A stretch of 64,000 nt of DNA from Streptomyces fumanus (GTDB taxonomy: Bacteria > Actinomycetota > Actinomycetes > Streptomycetales > Streptomycetaceae). The stretch is taken from contig NZ_BNBI01000005.1 in NCBI RefSeq assembly GCF_014655295.1, forward strand, positions 186,001 through 250,000. The letters are read 5' to 3'. A model generated the notes under the pieces. That model worked only from the letters and a program-made list of their open reading frames with translations. It was not told the DNA's origin and searched no databases. Made by a program: the position numbers and the translations under genes. Shown one piece after another: positions 49,492 to 59,319 of this stretch; positions within the stretch are counted from its first letter, which is position 1, and each line of letters starts with the position of its first letter.

Positions 49492-49992
49492 GTGCGCCTG
49501 CTGATCATGTCCGACACCCATCTGCCCAAGCGCGCCCGGGAGCTGCCCGCCCCGCTGCTGGCCGAGCTGCCCCGCGCCGATGTCGTCCTGCACGCGGGGG
49601 ACTGGGTGGACGCGGCCACCCTGGACCTGCTGGAGCGCCGCAGCCGCCGGCTCCTCGCGGTGTACGGCAACAACGACGGGCCGGAGCTGCGGGCCAGGCT
49701 GCCGGAGGTGGCCTACGCGGACCTCGGCGGCCTGCGCTTCGGCGTGGTCCACGAGACCGGCCCCGCCCAGGGCCGGGAGGCCCGCTGCGCGGCCCGCTTC
49801 CCCGACCTGGACGTGCTGGTCTTCGGGCACAGCCACATCCCCTGGGACACCACCGCCGACAGCGGCCTGCGGCTGCTCAACCCCGGCTCACCGACCGACC
49901 GCCGCCGCCAGCCGTACTGCACCTACCTGACCGCGACGGCCGCCGGCGGACGGCTCGCCGACGTCGAACTGCACCGGCTGCCGCGCCGCTAG
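49492..49992 (+). CDS. YfcE/MJ0936-type metallophosphoesterase
   Basis: 166 aa, GTG at 49492, probably leaderless. All metal motifs of the calcineurin-like fold are there: SDTHLP, LHAGDWVD, VYGNNDG, VVHETG and VFGHSHIPW, with NPGSPTDRRR. This small form is a phosphodiesterase in related bacteria. The natural substrate is unknown. It is convergent with the ABC exporter gene. Confidence 0.88.
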   Translation: MRLLIMSDTHLPKRARELPAPLLAELPRADVVLHAGDWVDAATLDLLERRSRRLLAVYGNNDGPELRARLPEVAYADLGGLRFGVVHETGPAQGREARCAARFPDLDVLVFGHSHIPWDTTADSGLRLLNPGSPTDRRRQPYCTYLTATAAGGRLADVELHRLPRR

Positions 49993-50008
49993 ACCCGCCG
50001 CGCCGGGG

Positions 50009-51769
50009 TCAGGACCGGGAGCCGGCCGCGAGGAACTGGGTGGCCGCCAGCTCCGCGTACAGCGGGTCGGCGCCGACCAGTTCGCGGTGGGTGCCGACCG
50101 CGCGGACCCGCCCGGCGTCCATCACCACGATCCGGTCGGCCATCGTCACCGTGGACAGCCGGTGCGCGACCACCAGCACCGTGGTGGCGCGGGCCACGTC
50201 GGCGACGGTGTCGCGCAGCGCCGCCTCGTTCACCGCGTCCAGTTGCGAGGTGGCCTCGTCCAGCAGCAGCAGCCGGGGGCGGCGCAGCAGGGCCCGGGCG
50301 ATCGCCACCCGCTGCCGCTCGCCGCCCGACAGCTTGGTGCCGCGGTGCCCGACCAGCGTGCCCAGCCCGTCCGGCAGCCGGGCCACCAGCCCGTCCAGCC
50401 GGGTCGTGCGCACCACCCGGGCGATCGCGTCCTCGTCGGCGTCCGGGTTGCCGAGCAGCAGGTTGTCGCGCAGCGAGCCGGAGAGCACCGGCGCGTCCTG
50501 CTCGACGTAACCGATCGCGGCGCGCAGCAGCGGCAGCTCCCAGTCGGCCAGGTTCCGTCCGTCGAGGGTTATCTCGCCGGACTCGGGGTCGTAGAACCGT
50601 TCGATGAGGGAGAACACGGTCGTCTTGCCCGCGCCGGACGGGCCGACGAACGCCGTCATGCCCCGGGCGGGCACCGAGAACGTCACCCCGTGGTGGACGT
50701 AGGGCAGGTCCCCGGCGTACCGGAAGCGCACGTCGCGGAAGGCGACGGCGGCCGGTCCGGCGCCGGGGGAGGGCAGCGGGGCGGCGCGCCCCGGCGGCTC
50801 GGCGGGCAGGCGCAGCGCCTCCTGGATGCGGACCAGGGCCGCCGCGCCCGTCTGGTACTGGGTGACCGCGCCGATCACCTGCTGGAGCGGGGAGATCAGG
50901 AAGAACACGTACAGCAGGAACGCGACCAGCGTGCCGATGTCGATGGCTCCGGTGGCCACCCGCGCCCCGCCCACGGCGAGCACGGTGATGAAGGCGACCT
51001 GGAGGGCCAGGCCCGCGGTGTTGCCGGCCGCCGCCGACCACTTGGCGGCGCGCAGGCTCTGCCGCCAGGACTCCTCGGCGGCCTCGTGCAGCGCCCGTTC
51101 CTCCCGGCGCTCGGCGCCCGACGCCTTCACCGTGCGCAGCGCCCCGAGCACCCGCTCCAGCGCCGCGCCCATCACCCCGACGGCCTGCTGGGCCCGCTTG
51201 CTCGCCCGGTTGATGCGCGGCGCGATCAGCCCGATCACCACACCCGCGCCCGCGATCACCAGCACGGTGACGCCGAGCAGCACCGCGTCGACCAGGCCCA
51301 TCATCACGACCGTCGCCGCCAGGGTGAGCCCGCCGGTGGCGAACCCGACCAGGGACTCGGTGGTGACCGTGCGCAGCAGGGTGGTGTCGGAGGTGATCCG
51401 GGCCATCAGATCGCCCGGCTCGGTGCGGTCCACGGCCGCGATCCGCAGCCGCAGCAGATACGAGGACAGGGCGCGGCGCGCGCCCAGGACCACCGACTCG
51501 GCGGTGCGCCGCAGCACGTAGGCGCCGAGCGCGCCCACCACCGCGTTGACGACGACCAGGGCCGTCATGGCCAGCAGCGCCCCGGCGATGGCCCGGTCGT
51601 GCGACAGGTCGTCGATCAGTCCCCGGGCCACCAGCGGCAGCAGCAGCCCGGTCGCCCCGGTGAGCAGCGACAGCACGGCACCGCCCAGCAGGGTCCAGCG
51701 GTGCGGCCGTACGTAGCCCAGGAGCAGCCGCCAGGGCGGCGGGCCGGGCTCGGAGGCGGTGAGGGTCAC
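50009..51769 (-). CDS. ABC exporter (fused permease and ATPase)
   Basis: 586 aa, GTG at 51769 with AAGGAGCG upstream. Six-helix type-1 exporter permease (about 15-310; [78 protein letters not shown]). The nucleotide-binding domain has Walker [11 protein letters not shown]-loop YVEQDAP, signature LSGGERQR, Walker [13 protein letters not shown] and H-loop VVAHRLST. As a half-transporter it should work as a homodimer. Substrate is unknown; drug or lipid efflux is typical. It is divergent from the mycothiol dehydrogenase gene. Confidence 0.93.
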   Translation of the reverse strand: MTLTASEPGPPPWRLLLGYVRPHRWTLLGGAVLSLLTGATGLLLPLVARGLIDDLSHDRAIAGALLAMTALVVVNAVVGALGAYVLRRTAESVVLGARRALSSYLLRLRIAAVDRTEPGDLMARITSDTTLLRTVTTESLVGFATGGLTLAATVVMMGLVDAVLLGVTVLVIAGAGVVIGLIAPRINRASKRAQQAVGVMGAALERVLGALRTVKASGAERREERALHEAAEESWRQSLRAAKWSAAAGNTAGLALQVAFITVLAVGGARVATGAIDIGTLVAFLLYVFFLISPLQQVIGAVTQYQTGAAALVRIQEALRLPAEPPGRAAPLPSPGAGPAAVAFRDVRFRYAGDLPYVHHGVTFSVPARGMTAFVGPSGAGKTTVFSLIERFYDPESGEITLDGRNLADWELPLLRAAIGYVEQDAPVLSGSLRDNLLLGNPDADEDAIARVVRTTRLDGLVARLPDGLGTLVGHRGTKLSGGERQRVAIARALLRRPRLLLLDEATSQLDAVNEAALRDTVADVARATTVLVVAHRLSTVTMADRIVVMDAGRVRAVGTHRELVGADPLYAELAATQFLAAGSRS

Positions 51770-51889
51770 GGGCGCTCCTTCGCGCGGGTCGGCGGACGGG
51801 CCCCAGGCTACGTCGGCGATCCCTTGCCGATCGGTTGCGCGTAAGGTCGGCAGCGACGACGGACAGCGGCCGAGGAAAGGGTCAGCACC

Positions 51890-52978
51890 ATGGCGCAGGA
51901 AGTACGCGGCGTGATCGCACCGGGCAAGGACGAGCCGGTGCGGATCGAGACGATCGTCGTGCCCGATCCGGGTCCGGGCGAGGCCGTGGTCCGCGTCCAG
52001 GCGTGCGGGGTCTGCCACACCGACCTGCACTACAAGCAGGGCGGCATCAGCGACGACTTCCCGTTCCTGCTCGGCCACGAGGCGGCGGGCGTGGTGGAGT
52101 CGGTGGGCGCGGGCGTCACCGACGTGGCCCCCGGCGACTTCGTGATCCTGAACTGGCGCGCGGTCTGCGGCAAGTGCCGGGCCTGTCTGCGCGGGCGGCC
52201 CTGGTACTGCTTCGACACCCACAACGCCGAGCAGAAGATGACCCTGGCCGCCACCGGGCAGGAGCTGTCCCCGGCGCTGGGCATCGGCGCCTTCGCCGAG
52301 AAGACCCTGGTCGCGGCCGGGCAGTGCACCAAGGTGGACCCGGCGGTCGCCCCGCAGGTGGCCGGGCTGCTGGGCTGCGGGGTGATGGCCGGCATCGGCG
52401 CCGCCCTCAACACCGGCCAGGTGGGCCGGGGCGACACCGTCGCCGTGATCGGCTGCGGCGGCGTCGGCGACGCGGCGATCGCCGGGTCGTACCTGGCGGG
52501 CGCGGCGAAGGTGATCGCGGTGGACATCGACGACCGCAAGCTGGAGACGGCCCGGACGATGGGCGCCACCCACACCGTCAACTCCCGGGAGACCGACCCC
52601 GTCGAGGCGATCCGCGAGCTGACCGGCGGCTTCGGCGCCGACGTGGTCATCGAGGCGGTCGGCCGGCCCGAGACGTACCGGCAGGCGTTCTACGCCCGTG
52701 ACCTGGCCGGCACGGTCGTCCTGGTCGGGGTGCCCACCCCGGAGATGAAGCTCGAACTGCCGCTGCTGGACGTCTTCGGCCGCGGCGGGGCGCTCAAGTC
52801 CTCCTGGTACGGCGACTGCCTGCCCTCCCGGGACTTCCCGATGCTGATCGACCTGCACCTCCAGGGCCGCCTGGACCTGGGCAAGTTCGTCACCGAGACG
52901 ATCCGCCTGGACGAGGTCGAGACGGCCTTCGCGCGGATGCACTCCGGTGACGTGCTGCGCTCGGTGGTGGTGCTGTGA
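51890..52978 (+). CDS. mscR: S-(hydroxymethyl)mycothiol dehydrogenase
   Basis: 362 aa, ATG at 51890 with GAGGAAAGG upstream. Zinc alcohol dehydrogenase: catalytic zinc ligands in CGVCHTDLH and GHEAAG, structural zinc loop [15 protein letters not shown], and the NAD site [18 protein letters not shown]. The start ([27 protein letters not shown]) and class III-like core are those of mycothiol-dependent formaldehyde dehydrogenase/nitrosothiol reductase (MscR/AdhE2). It oxidises the formaldehyde-mycothiol adduct to S-formylmycothiol. The MBL gene overlaps its stop. Confidence 0.93.
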   Translation: MAQEVRGVIAPGKDEPVRIETIVVPDPGPGEAVVRVQACGVCHTDLHYKQGGISDDFPFLLGHEAAGVVESVGAGVTDVAPGDFVILNWRAVCGKCRACLRGRPWYCFDTHNAEQKMTLAATGQELSPALGIGAFAEKTLVAAGQCTKVDPAVAPQVAGLLGCGVMAGIGAALNTGQVGRGDTVAVIGCGGVGDAAIAGSYLAGAAKVIAVDIDDRKLETARTMGATHTVNSRETDPVEAIRELTGGFGADVVIEAVGRPETYRQAFYARDLAGTVVLVGVPTPEMKLELPLLDVFGRGGALKSSWYGDCLPSRDFPMLIDLHLQGRLDLGKFVTETIRLDEVETAFARMHSGDVLRSVVVL

Positions 52979-53607
52979 TGGCCGCCCGCATCGAACGCCT
53001 CGTCACCTCCGGGCAGTTCAGCCTCGACGGCGGCACCTGGGACGTCGACAACAACGTCTGGCTGGTCGGCGACGACCACGAGGTGATCGTCATCGACGCC
53101 GCCCACGACGCCGACGCCATCGCCGAGGCCGTCGGGGACCGGCGGCTGACCGCCATCGTGTGCACCCACGCCCACGACGACCACATCGGCGCCGCCCCCG
53201 CCCTGGCCGAGCGCACCGGCGCCGTCATCTGGCTGCACCCCGACGACCTGCCCCTGTGGCGGCGCACCCACCCCGACCGCGACCCCGACGCCTGGCTGGC
53301 CGACGGCCAGGTGATCGAGGCGGCCGGCGCCGATCTGACGGTGCTGCACACCCCGGGGCACGCGCCGGGCGCCGTCTGCCTGTACGATCCCGGCCTCGGC
53401 GCCGTCTTCACCGGCGACACCCTCTTCCAGGGCGGGCCCGGCGCCACCGGCCGCTCCTTCTCGCACTTCCCGACGATCATCGACTCGATCCGCGGCAAGC
53501 TGCTCACCCTCCCGGCCGCCACCCGCGTCCTCACCGGCCACGGCGACCCGACCACCATCGGCGACGAAGCCCCCCACCTGGACGAATGGATCGCCCGCGG
53601 CCACTGA
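52978..53607 (+). CDS. MBL-fold metallohydrolase coupled to mscR
   Basis: 209 aa, ATG at 52978 overlapping the mscR stop (TGATG). Metallo-beta-lactamase motif [10 protein letters not shown], with [22 protein letters not shown] and [12 protein letters not shown]. The pairing with MscR is recurrent in mycothiol-using actinobacteria, and the enzyme is a good candidate for hydrolysing S-formylmycothiol to formate, the counterpart of S-formylglutathione hydrolase (inference). No regulator is beside the pair. Confidence 0.9.
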   Translation: MAARIERLVTSGQFSLDGGTWDVDNNVWLVGDDHEVIVIDAAHDADAIAEAVGDRRLTAIVCTHAHDDHIGAAPALAERTGAVIWLHPDDLPLWRRTHPDRDPDAWLADGQVIEAAGADLTVLHTPGHAPGAVCLYDPGLGAVFTGDTLFQGGPGATGRSFSHFPTIIDSIRGKLLTLPAATRVLTGHGDPTTIGDEAPHLDEWIARGH

Positions 53608-53706
53608 CGGCCGATCACCGGGAAACGGCCCGGAAAAGGCGACAGAAGATGTCCGGCTTCCCGGACACCCTCGACCAGGAACCACGAGGACCACGGGAGG
53701 CCGTAC

Positions 53707-54621
53707 ATGTCAGCACCGCTCACGGGCAAGGTCGCACTCGTCGCCGGGGCGACCCGGGGCGCCGGACGGGGCATCGCCGTCGAACTCGGCGCCGCCGGCG
53801 CCACCGTGTACGTCACCGGCCGCAGCACCCGGGCCCGGCGCTCGGAGTACGACCGGCCGGAGACCATCGAGGAGACCGCCGAGCTGGTCACCGCGGCCGG
53901 CGGCCACGGCATCGCCGTACCCGCCGACCACCTGGACCCGGAGCGGGTCCGGGCGGTGGTGGACCGGATCGACCGGGAACAGGGCCGCCTGGACGTCCTG
54001 GTCAACGACATCTGGGGCGGCGAACTGCTCTTCGACTGGGAGGCCCCCGTCTGGGAGCACGACCTCGACAAGGGCCTGCGGCTGCTCCGGCTCGCCGTCG
54101 AGACCCACGCGATCACCAGCCACCACGCCCTGCCGCTGCTGCTGCGCCGCCCCGGCGGCCTGGTCGTCGAGGTCACCGACGGCACCGCCGACTACAACCG
54201 CGACCACTACCGCGTCTCGTTCTTCTACGACCTCGCCAAGACCGCCGTCCTGCGCATGGGGTTCGCCCTCGGCCGGGAACTCGGGCCGCGCGGCGCCACC
54301 GCCGTCGCCCTCACCCCGGGCTGGATGCGCTCCGAGATCATGCTGGACCACTTCGGCGTCACCGAGGACACCTGGCGCGACGCCCTGGCGAAGGTCCCGC
54401 ACTTCGCCATCTCCGAGACGCCCCGCTACGTGGGCCGGGCCGTCGCCGCCCTCGCCGCCGACCCCGGGGTGAGCCGCTTCAACGGCCGGTCCCTGTCCAG
54501 CGGCGGCCTCGCCCAGGAGTACGGCTTCACCGACCTGGACGGCAGTCGCCCGGACGCCTGGCGCTACATCGTCGAGGTCCAGGACCCGGGCAAGCCGGCC
54601 GACGTCACCGGCTACCGCTGA
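53707..54621 (+). CDS. SDR-family oxidoreductase
   Basis: 304 aa, ATG at 53707 with GGGAGG upstream. Cofactor motif GATRGAGRGIA, NDIWGG in place of the usual NNAG, and catalytic Tyr/Lys in FFYDLAKTAVLR. A C-terminal tail (YGFTDLDGSRPDAWRYI) is longer than usual SDRs. The arginines after beta-2 (TGRSTRARR) favour NADPH. Substrate not known. It follows the MBL gene by about 100 bp and overlaps the convergent membrane protein gene by 17 bp. Confidence 0.86.
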   Translation: MSAPLTGKVALVAGATRGAGRGIAVELGAAGATVYVTGRSTRARRSEYDRPETIEETAELVTAAGGHGIAVPADHLDPERVRAVVDRIDREQGRLDVLVNDIWGGELLFDWEAPVWEHDLDKGLRLLRLAVETHAITSHHALPLLLRRPGGLVVEVTDGTADYNRDHYRVSFFYDLAKTAVLRMGFALGRELGPRGATAVALTPGWMRSEIMLDHFGVTEDTWRDALAKVPHFAISETPRYVGRAVAALAADPGVSRFNGRSLSSGGLAQEYGFTDLDGSRPDAWRYIVEVQDPGKPADVTGYR

Positions 54622-55144
54622 CGGTCGGCACCGGCCAGCGCGCGGGATGGCCCGGCGGCAGCGCCAGGTCCTCGCGTACGGCCGCGTAGTACCGCTCCCG
54701 GGCGGAGCGCTGCCGTCCCAGCAGCACCTGCCAGGCGTCCGGGTCCCGGGTCCCCGCGCGCAGGAACCGCTCCATCTCCATGGCCGCCGCCACCCAGAGC
54801 CGGGCCCGCTCCACCACCTCGGTGCTGCCCAGCAGGAGCAGCGCCTCCCCGGCCGGGTCCCGGGCCTGGGCGGCCTCGGCCATCAGCGGCGCCGCCTCCT
54901 CGGGCGTCAGCGGATGCGGGTGCGGGTCGTTGCCCAGGTGGGCGGCGACCCGGTAGGTCAGCGTCACCGACCGCTTGAGGGCCCTCGCGAAGTCGCTGTA
55001 GACGGCGAGCCGGCGCTCCTCCCAGCGGGCGGCCGTCTCCCGCCGCAGCCGCACCCGGTCACTGCGGACCACCGCCAGGTACGAACCCAGCGCACCGATG
55101 ACGACGCCGATCAGCGCGGGCAGTTGTCGTACGAACTCGGCCAT
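54605..55144 (-). CDS. Hypothetical membrane-anchored protein
   Basis: 179 aa, ATG at 55144. One N-terminal hydrophobic segment (LPALIGVVIGALGSYLAVV) is followed by a basic stretch (RSDRVRLRRE) and a long helical cytoplasmic domain rich in Arg, Glu and Ala (RWEERRLAVYSDFARALKRSVTLTYRVAAHLG). I recognise no family with a known role. Its 3' end overlaps the SDR 3' end by 17 bp. It is divergent from the small protein gene at 55333. Confidence 0.65.
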   Translation of the reverse strand: MAEFVRQLPALIGVVIGALGSYLAVVRSDRVRLRRETAARWEERRLAVYSDFARALKRSVTLTYRVAAHLGNDPHPHPLTPEEAAPLMAEAAQARDPAGEALLLLGSTEVVERARLWVAAAMEMERFLRAGTRDPDAWQVLLGRQRSARERYYAAVREDLALPPGHPARWPVPTVSGSR

Positions 55145-55284
55145 GGAGGCACGCTATCCGCCCGGGCCGGTCCCCGGGCAGGACCCCGAAGTACGGGACC
55201 GCCCACCGCCCCGGGCCTGAACTGCCGTACGGCCCGGGGCATATGGACGTGACAAGAGACACGGTCCGTTATGTCCGTTTAACT

Positions 55285-55325
55285 CGTGATTACTCACGGC
55301 GTCTTCACCTCGCGCGCCGTATGCT
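55285..55325 (+). promoter_or_regulatory. Promoter region with palindrome and -10 TATGCT of the small 57-aa protein
   Basis: TATGCT (55320-55325) ends 7 nt before the ATG at 55333 and no ribosome-binding site exists, so the mRNA is probably leaderless. CGTGA-TTAC-TCACG (55285-55298) lies about 20 nt upstream of the -10, and GTCCGTT is directly repeated near 55264 and 55273. An activator or repressor site is likely. Confidence 0.5.
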
Positions 55326-55332
55326 TCACAGC

Positions 55333-55506
55333 ATGTCCACCACTGTTGAACCCTCTTCCGAGCGATCGGCTGACGAGGTCAACGAGGAGATCCGGGCCCT
55401 GTGGCGCCGGTCGGGCGGGACACTGAGCGTCGAGCAGCGCGAGGAATACCAGCGGCTCGTCCTGGAGTGGGCCGCCGCGGCCCCGCAGCGGGTGAGCGCC
55501 GCCTGA
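55333..55506 (+). CDS. Small helical protein of 57 aa
   Basis: ATG at 55333; an ATG at 55321 lies inside the -10 region and is rejected. The second half ([20 protein letters not shown] then [17 protein letters not shown]) predicts two amphipathic helices, after a Ser/Thr/Glu-rich start. It could be a small regulator or a protein-interaction module. I know of no function. A short inverted repeat (GCCGCC/GGCGGC) overlaps its stop, and a stronger hairpin follows. Confidence 0.65.
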   Translation: MSTTVEPSSERSADEVNEEIRALWRRSGGTLSVEQREEYQRLVLEWAAAAPQRVSAA

Positions 55507-55547
55507 CCGGCGGCCGGGCCTTCCTCCTCGTCGCACCTTACCCCCCC

Positions 55548-55570
55548 GCCCGGGGCACTCCGCCCCGGGC
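55548..55570. terminator. Hairpin between the 57-aa gene and the S1 protease gene
   Basis: A perfect 9-bp stem (GCCCGGGGC / GCCCCGGGC) with loop ACTCC lies in the convergent gap 55507-55672, probably terminating in both directions. No U-tract. The rest of this gap shows nothing else. Confidence 0.5.
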
Positions 55571-55672
55571 CCCTGCCCTCCTCACCGCCTCGACCGTCCC
55601 GTACGGCACCGGCGGCGCGCTGCCTGCCGCCGCCACGGTGCCGGGGCACGGCATTCCCCCCGCACCCCTCCG

Positions 55673-57013
55673 TCAGCGCCAAGTCGCCGAGTACTGCCGC
55701 CGGTAGGCGCCCCGCTCCGCCTCCGCGCGCAGCCGGCGGGTCGCGGCCAGCGCGATCAGGCTACCCGCGACGATCAGCAGACCGGGGCCGACGGCCCGGC
55801 CGCCGGTGAGGCGGCCCAGCGGCGTCTCCGCCTCCCGGCCCCCTGCCCCGGGCGGGGCCGTCTGCGGGGCGGTGCCCCCGGCGGCGGCCGGCGCCGACGG
55901 TGCGGGCGTCCCCGGCGCCGCGGTGACCAGGCGCACCCCGAGCGAGGCCAGCGCCTCCCGCACCGGCTGGAAGAACGTCGTACCGCCCTCGGCGCAGTCA
56001 CCGTTGCCGCCCGAGGTCACGCCGAGCGCGACGCCCTCCGAGAACATCGGGCCGCCGCTGTCCCCGGGCTCCGCGCACACGTCCGTCTCGATCAGCCCGG
56101 TGACCGTGCCCTCCGGATAGTTCACCGTCGCGTCCACCGCCGTCACCCGCCCGGCGCGCAGCCCGCTGGTGCTGCCGCTGCGGAACACCCGCTGCCCCAC
56201 GGCCGGATCGCCCGCGCCCGTGATCCGCACCCCCTTCCCGTCCCCGACCGCGACCACGTCGGCCCCCGCGCCCGCCCGGCCCCCGGCGTACTCCACCAGC
56301 GAGAAGTCGTCGCCCGGGAAGCTGCCCGCGACCGTCTCCCCGACCTCCCGGCCGCCCCCGTCGCCGGCGAACCACACCGACCCGGACGGACCGCAGTGAC
56401 CGGCGGTGAGGATGAAGTCGCGGTCGCCGTCGGTCACGTTGAACCCCGCCGAACACCGCCCGGCCGCCGACAGGATGGGCAGCGCCCCGTTCAGCCGCGG
56501 CGTGAACACGCCCTCGGTGCGCTTCATCCGCACGAACCCGCCGATGCCCTCCGCGACCCGCGTCAGCCGCGACCAGTCCCCGGGGGAGACGGTGCTGTCG
56601 CCGCGGACCACCACCTCGTTGGCGCGGTAGTCCACCGCCCACGCCGTGCCCGCCACCCGGGGGGCCGCGCGCAGCGCCGCCGTCGCCGACCGCAGCTCGC
56701 TCATGCTGTGCCGCACCAGCTTCGCGCCGGCGCCCGCGCGGCGGACCGCCGCGGCGCCGTCCGCGTCGGTGACCGCGACCACCGGCCGCCCGTCCGCGCC
56801 CACCCAGTGACCCGCCGTACGGGAGGCGCCCAGCGTCCGCGCCAGGGCGGCGCCGGTCCCCGCGGCCGGCCCGGCCAGGGCGCGCGGCGCCCCCGGCGGG
56901 CCCCCGGGTCCGCCCGCCACCGCCGTGGTCACCATCGTGCCCCCGAGCAGGAGACCCCCGACGGCCGCCAGCCGTACCGCCCGCCCAAGGACGCGTCGTC
57001 GTGCCCGTCTCAT
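55673..57013 (-). CDS. S1 serine protease with C-terminal membrane anchor
   Basis: 446 aa, ATG at 57013 with GAGGAG 9 nt upstream. Signal peptide ([21 protein letters not shown]), prodomain-like region (about 45-175), then the chymotrypsin-like domain with His206 (TAGHCG), Asp236 (DDFSLVEY) and Ser319 (EPGDSGGP). After the catalytic domain comes an Ala/Pro/Gly-rich linker (about 360-405), a hydrophobic helix ([16 protein letters not shown]) and a basic tail, so it is probably cell-anchored by its C-terminus. No LPXTG is present. It is a relative of the secreted protease at 36959 with the added anchor. Confidence 0.9.
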   Translation of the reverse strand: MRRARRRVLGRAVRLAAVGGLLLGGTMVTTAVAGGPGGPPGAPRALAGPAAGTGAALARTLGASRTAGHWVGADGRPVVAVTDADGAAAVRRAGAGAKLVRHSMSELRSATAALRAAPRVAGTAWAVDYRANEVVVRGDSTVSPGDWSRLTRVAEGIGGFVRMKRTEGVFTPRLNGALPILSAAGRCSAGFNVTDGDRDFILTAGHCGPSGSVWFAGDGGGREVGETVAGSFPGDDFSLVEYAGGRAGAGADVVAVGDGKGVRITGAGDPAVGQRVFRSGSTSGLRAGRVTAVDATVNYPEGTVTGLIETDVCAEPGDSGGPMFSEGVALGVTSGGNGDCAEGGTTFFQPVREALASLGVRLVTAAPGTPAPSAPAAAGGTAPQTAPPGAGGREAETPLGRLTGGRAVGPGLLIVAGSLIALAATRRLRAEAERGAYRRQYSATWR

Positions 57014-57115
57014 GGTTGCGCTCCTCTACGGCCGCAGTCGCGGCGCCCGCCGGAGGCCGGGCGTCCGGTCTCCCGTACGTCTCCCGGGACCCGGGCGTTC
57101 AGCGCGCCGGCGACC

Positions 57116-57121
57116 TATCGT
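57116..57121 (+). promoter_or_regulatory. -10 element TATCGT of a leaderless transcript
   Basis: TATCGT ends 6 nt before the ATG at 57128; no Shine-Dalgarno is present. Confidence 0.6.
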
Positions 57122-57127
57122 GGGCCC

Positions 57128-58276
57128 ATGACGAACCCCTTGCGCGTCCTCACCCTCGACGACCTCAGGCGCCGCACCAGCATGAAGTGGCGCACCTACC
57201 CCGAGGACGTACTGCCGCTGTGGGTGGCCGAGATGGACGTGCCGCTGGCCGAACCGGTCGTACGGGCCGTCGCGGAGGCGATGGAGCGCGGCGACACCGG
57301 CTACGCCGCCGGCACCGGCTACGCCGAGGCGCTGGCCGCGTTCGCGGGCAAGCGCTGGGGCTGGGACGGGCTCGCGGTGGACCGCACGGCGATCGTCCCC
57401 GACGTGATGCTGGGCGTGGTGGAGATGCTGAGGCTGGTGACCGGCCCCGGCGACCCGGTGATCGTCAACCCGCCCGTCTACCCGCCGTTCTTCGCCTTCG
57501 TGACCCACCTGGACCGGCGGATCGTCGAGGCGCCGCTCGGGCCGGACCTGCGACTGGACCTCGCCGCTCTGGAGGACGCCTTCCGGCGGGCCGTCGGCGG
57601 CGGCGGCCGGGCCGCCTACCTGCTGTGCAGCCCGCACAACCCGACCGGCACCGTGCACACCGCCGGGGAACTCGCCGCCGTCGCCCGCCTCGCCGAGCGG
57701 TACGGCGTCCGGGTCGTCGCCGACGAGATCCACGCGCCGCTGGTCACCGGCGGCGCGCGGTTCGTGCCGTACCTGAGCGTGCCCGGCGCGGAGCGCGGAC
57801 TGTCGCTGATGTCGGCGTCCAAGGGCTGGAACCTGGCCGGGCTCAAGGCCGCCCTCGCCGTGGCCGGCCCCGGCGCCGCCGCCGACCTGGCCCGGCTGCC
57901 CGAGGAGGTCGGCGACGGACCCAGCCACGTCGGTGTGCTCGCCCACACCGCCGCCCTGCGCGACGGCACCGCCTGGCTGGACGCCCTGCTCGCCGGGCTC
58001 GACGAGAACCGGCGGCTGCTCACCCGCCTGCTGGCCGAGCGGCTCCCCGGCATCGTGCACCGCGCCGGGGAGGCGACGTACCTGGCCTGGCTGGACTGCC
58101 GCGCCCTGGGCCTCGGCGACGACCCCGCGGAGGTCTTCCTGCGCCGGGGCCGGGTGGCGCTCAGCCCGGGTCCCGACTTCGGCACCGGGGGCGCCGGGCA
58201 CGTCCGGCTCAACCTCGCCACCACGCCCGAGGTGCTCACCGAGGCGGTACGCAGAATGGCCGCCGCCGTGTCCTGA
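57128..58276 (+). CDS. MalY/PatB-type pyridoxal-phosphate enzyme (cystathionine beta-lyase-like)
   Basis: 382 aa, ATG at 57128, probably leaderless. Fold-type I PLP enzyme: [20 protein letters not shown] start of the PatB/MalY group, [18 protein letters not shown] (cofactor contacts), [10 protein letters not shown] and the PLP lysine in [12 protein letters not shown]. MalY/PatB enzymes cleave C-S bonds of cystathionine. It precedes a small F420 oxidoreductase gene after 52 bp, which has its own -10. Confidence 0.91.
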   Translation: MTNPLRVLTLDDLRRRTSMKWRTYPEDVLPLWVAEMDVPLAEPVVRAVAEAMERGDTGYAAGTGYAEALAAFAGKRWGWDGLAVDRTAIVPDVMLGVVEMLRLVTGPGDPVIVNPPVYPPFFAFVTHLDRRIVEAPLGPDLRLDLAALEDAFRRAVGGGGRAAYLLCSPHNPTGTVHTAGELAAVARLAERYGVRVVADEIHAPLVTGGARFVPYLSVPGAERGLSLMSASKGWNLAGLKAALAVAGPGAAADLARLPEEVGDGPSHVGVLAHTAALRDGTAWLDALLAGLDENRRLLTRLLAERLPGIVHRAGEATYLAWLDCRALGLGDDPAEVFLRRGRVALSPGPDFGTGGAGHVRLNLATTPEVLTEAVRRMAAAVS

Positions 58277-58314
58277 ACCGCACCGGCCCTCTCGTCCCGC
58301 GGTGCGGGCGGGCC

Positions 58315-58320
58315 TAGACT
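58315..58320 (+). promoter_or_regulatory. -10 element TAGACT, possibly leaderless
   Basis: TAGACT ends 8 nt before the ATG at 58329. No Shine-Dalgarno is seen. Confidence 0.45.
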
Positions 58321-58328
58321 CGCTGACC

Positions 58329-58733
58329 ATGGACGAGGCGTCGCTGGCCCGGCTCGGCGCGGGCAAGTACCTGCTGCTGACCACCTTCCGGAAGAACGGC
58401 ACCCCGGTCGCCACCCCGGTGTGGGTGGTCCGGGACGGCGACGCGCTCGGTGTGTGGACCGTCGCCGGCTCCGGGAAGGTCAAACGCGTCCGCAACCGCC
58501 CCGACGTCCTGATCGGCCCCTGCGATCTGCGCGGCCACCCGACCGGCGACCAGCGGCCCGCCACCGCCGAGATCGGCGACCAGGCCACCGTCGCCCGCTA
58601 CCGCGCCCTGATCGCCCGCAAGTACGGCCTGACCGGCCGGCTCACCCTGCTCGGCAGCAGGCTGCGCCGGGGCCTGAACGGCACGGTCGGCATCCGCCTC
58701 ACGCTGAACGAGTCCAGCACCGACCGCACCTGA
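58329..58733 (+). CDS. PPOX-class F420-dependent oxidoreductase
   Basis: 134 aa, ATG at 58329. Split beta-barrel: KYLLLTTFRKNGTPVATPVWVVRDGDALGVWT, the SGKVKRVRNRPDVLIGPCDLRG segment and EIGDQATVARYRALIARKYG match the FDOR-B/PPOX class. Family members bind F420, FMN or heme breakdown products. The reaction is probably reduction of an unsaturated small molecule. It is convergent with the OB-fold gene at 7 bp distance. Confidence 0.85.
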   Translation: MDEASLARLGAGKYLLLTTFRKNGTPVATPVWVVRDGDALGVWTVAGSGKVKRVRNRPDVLIGPCDLRGHPTGDQRPATAEIGDQATVARYRALIARKYGLTGRLTLLGSRLRRGLNGTVGIRLTLNESSTDRT

Positions 58734-58740
58734 CGCCCTG

Positions 58741-59157
58741 TCAGGTCCAGGCGCGGTACGGCTCGTCGACCAACTGGAAGACCGGCTCGCCCCGCACCGG
58801 GTCCTTCACCGTCGACAGCCGCACCCGGTCCCCGCTGTGGATGCCGATGAGCGGGCCCATCACCCGGCCGCGCACCACGAAGCCCTCGGCCATCTCGATC
58901 AGCGACACATTGCGGGCGACGGGCGTGTTGCGGTGCGCCACGGTGGAGTGCCGCACCGTGCCCGTGCCCTTGCTGCGCTCGGTCCGCAGATCGCTGCCCC
59001 GGCAGACCGGACAGAGCAGCCGGTGGTACATGGCGGTGCCGCACCAGGTGCAGCGCTGGAAGAGCAGGCCCTGCTCGGTGTCCTGGGCCCCCGGTTCCAG
59101 GACGCCCGTCGCGGAGCCGACGGCCTGCTGAGCGGCGCTTCCTGAGGGGTGGTACAC
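58741..59157 (-). CDS. Zn-ribbon OB-fold protein (DUF35 type)
   Basis: 138 aa from a GTG at 59157 with GGGAG upstream. A four-cysteine rubredoxin-like zinc ribbon (CTWCGTAMYHRLLCPVCRG) precedes an OB fold (STVAHRNTPVARNVSLIEMAEGFVVRGRVMGPL, then GDRVRLSTVKDPVRGEPVFQLVD). Such proteins usually accompany thiolase or steroid/fatty acyl-CoA enzymes and act as acyl-CoA-binding subunits. None is next to this one. It has a well-formed promoter (see 59250-59293) with duplicated operator sequences, and the TetR gene lies immediately upstream on the same strand. Confidence 0.85.
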   Translation of the reverse strand: MYHPSGSAAQQAVGSATGVLEPGAQDTEQGLLFQRCTWCGTAMYHRLLCPVCRGSDLRTERSKGTGTVRHSTVAHRNTPVARNVSLIEMAEGFVVRGRVMGPLIGIHSGDRVRLSTVKDPVRGEPVFQLVDEPYRAWT

Positions 59158-59249
59158 GCTGGTCAACTCCCTGCACTCGGCCGGAAACCCGCGTGCGCGG
59201 TCACCGGGCACGCGTGTGCGCGGTGCGTCGTGCCACCGTGCACGGCATC

Positions 59250-59293
59250 AGCGTATGGCACTGAGTGACACCCGTAAAGGCACTGCGTATCAC
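59250..59293 (-). promoter_or_regulatory. Promoter of the OB-fold gene with duplicated operator
   Basis: On the minus strand, TTTACG (59278-59273) and TACGCT (59255-59250) are separated by exactly 17 nt. A 15-nt sequence GGCACTGAGTGACAC (59257-59271) fills the spacer. A near copy, GGCACTGCGTATCAC (59279-59293), lies just upstream of the -35. They match at 12 of 15 positions, are 22 bp apart (two helical turns) and each holds a dyad such as CACT-G-AGTG. The neighbouring TetR protein is a natural candidate to bind them. Confidence 0.65.
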
Positions 59294-59319
59294 CTCCGGG
59301 GGTGGCCGGGCGGAACCGG

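Noticed and set aside
49384..49836. Minus-strand frame over the metallophosphoesterase
   Set aside because: No ribosome-binding site or domain; antisense shadow.
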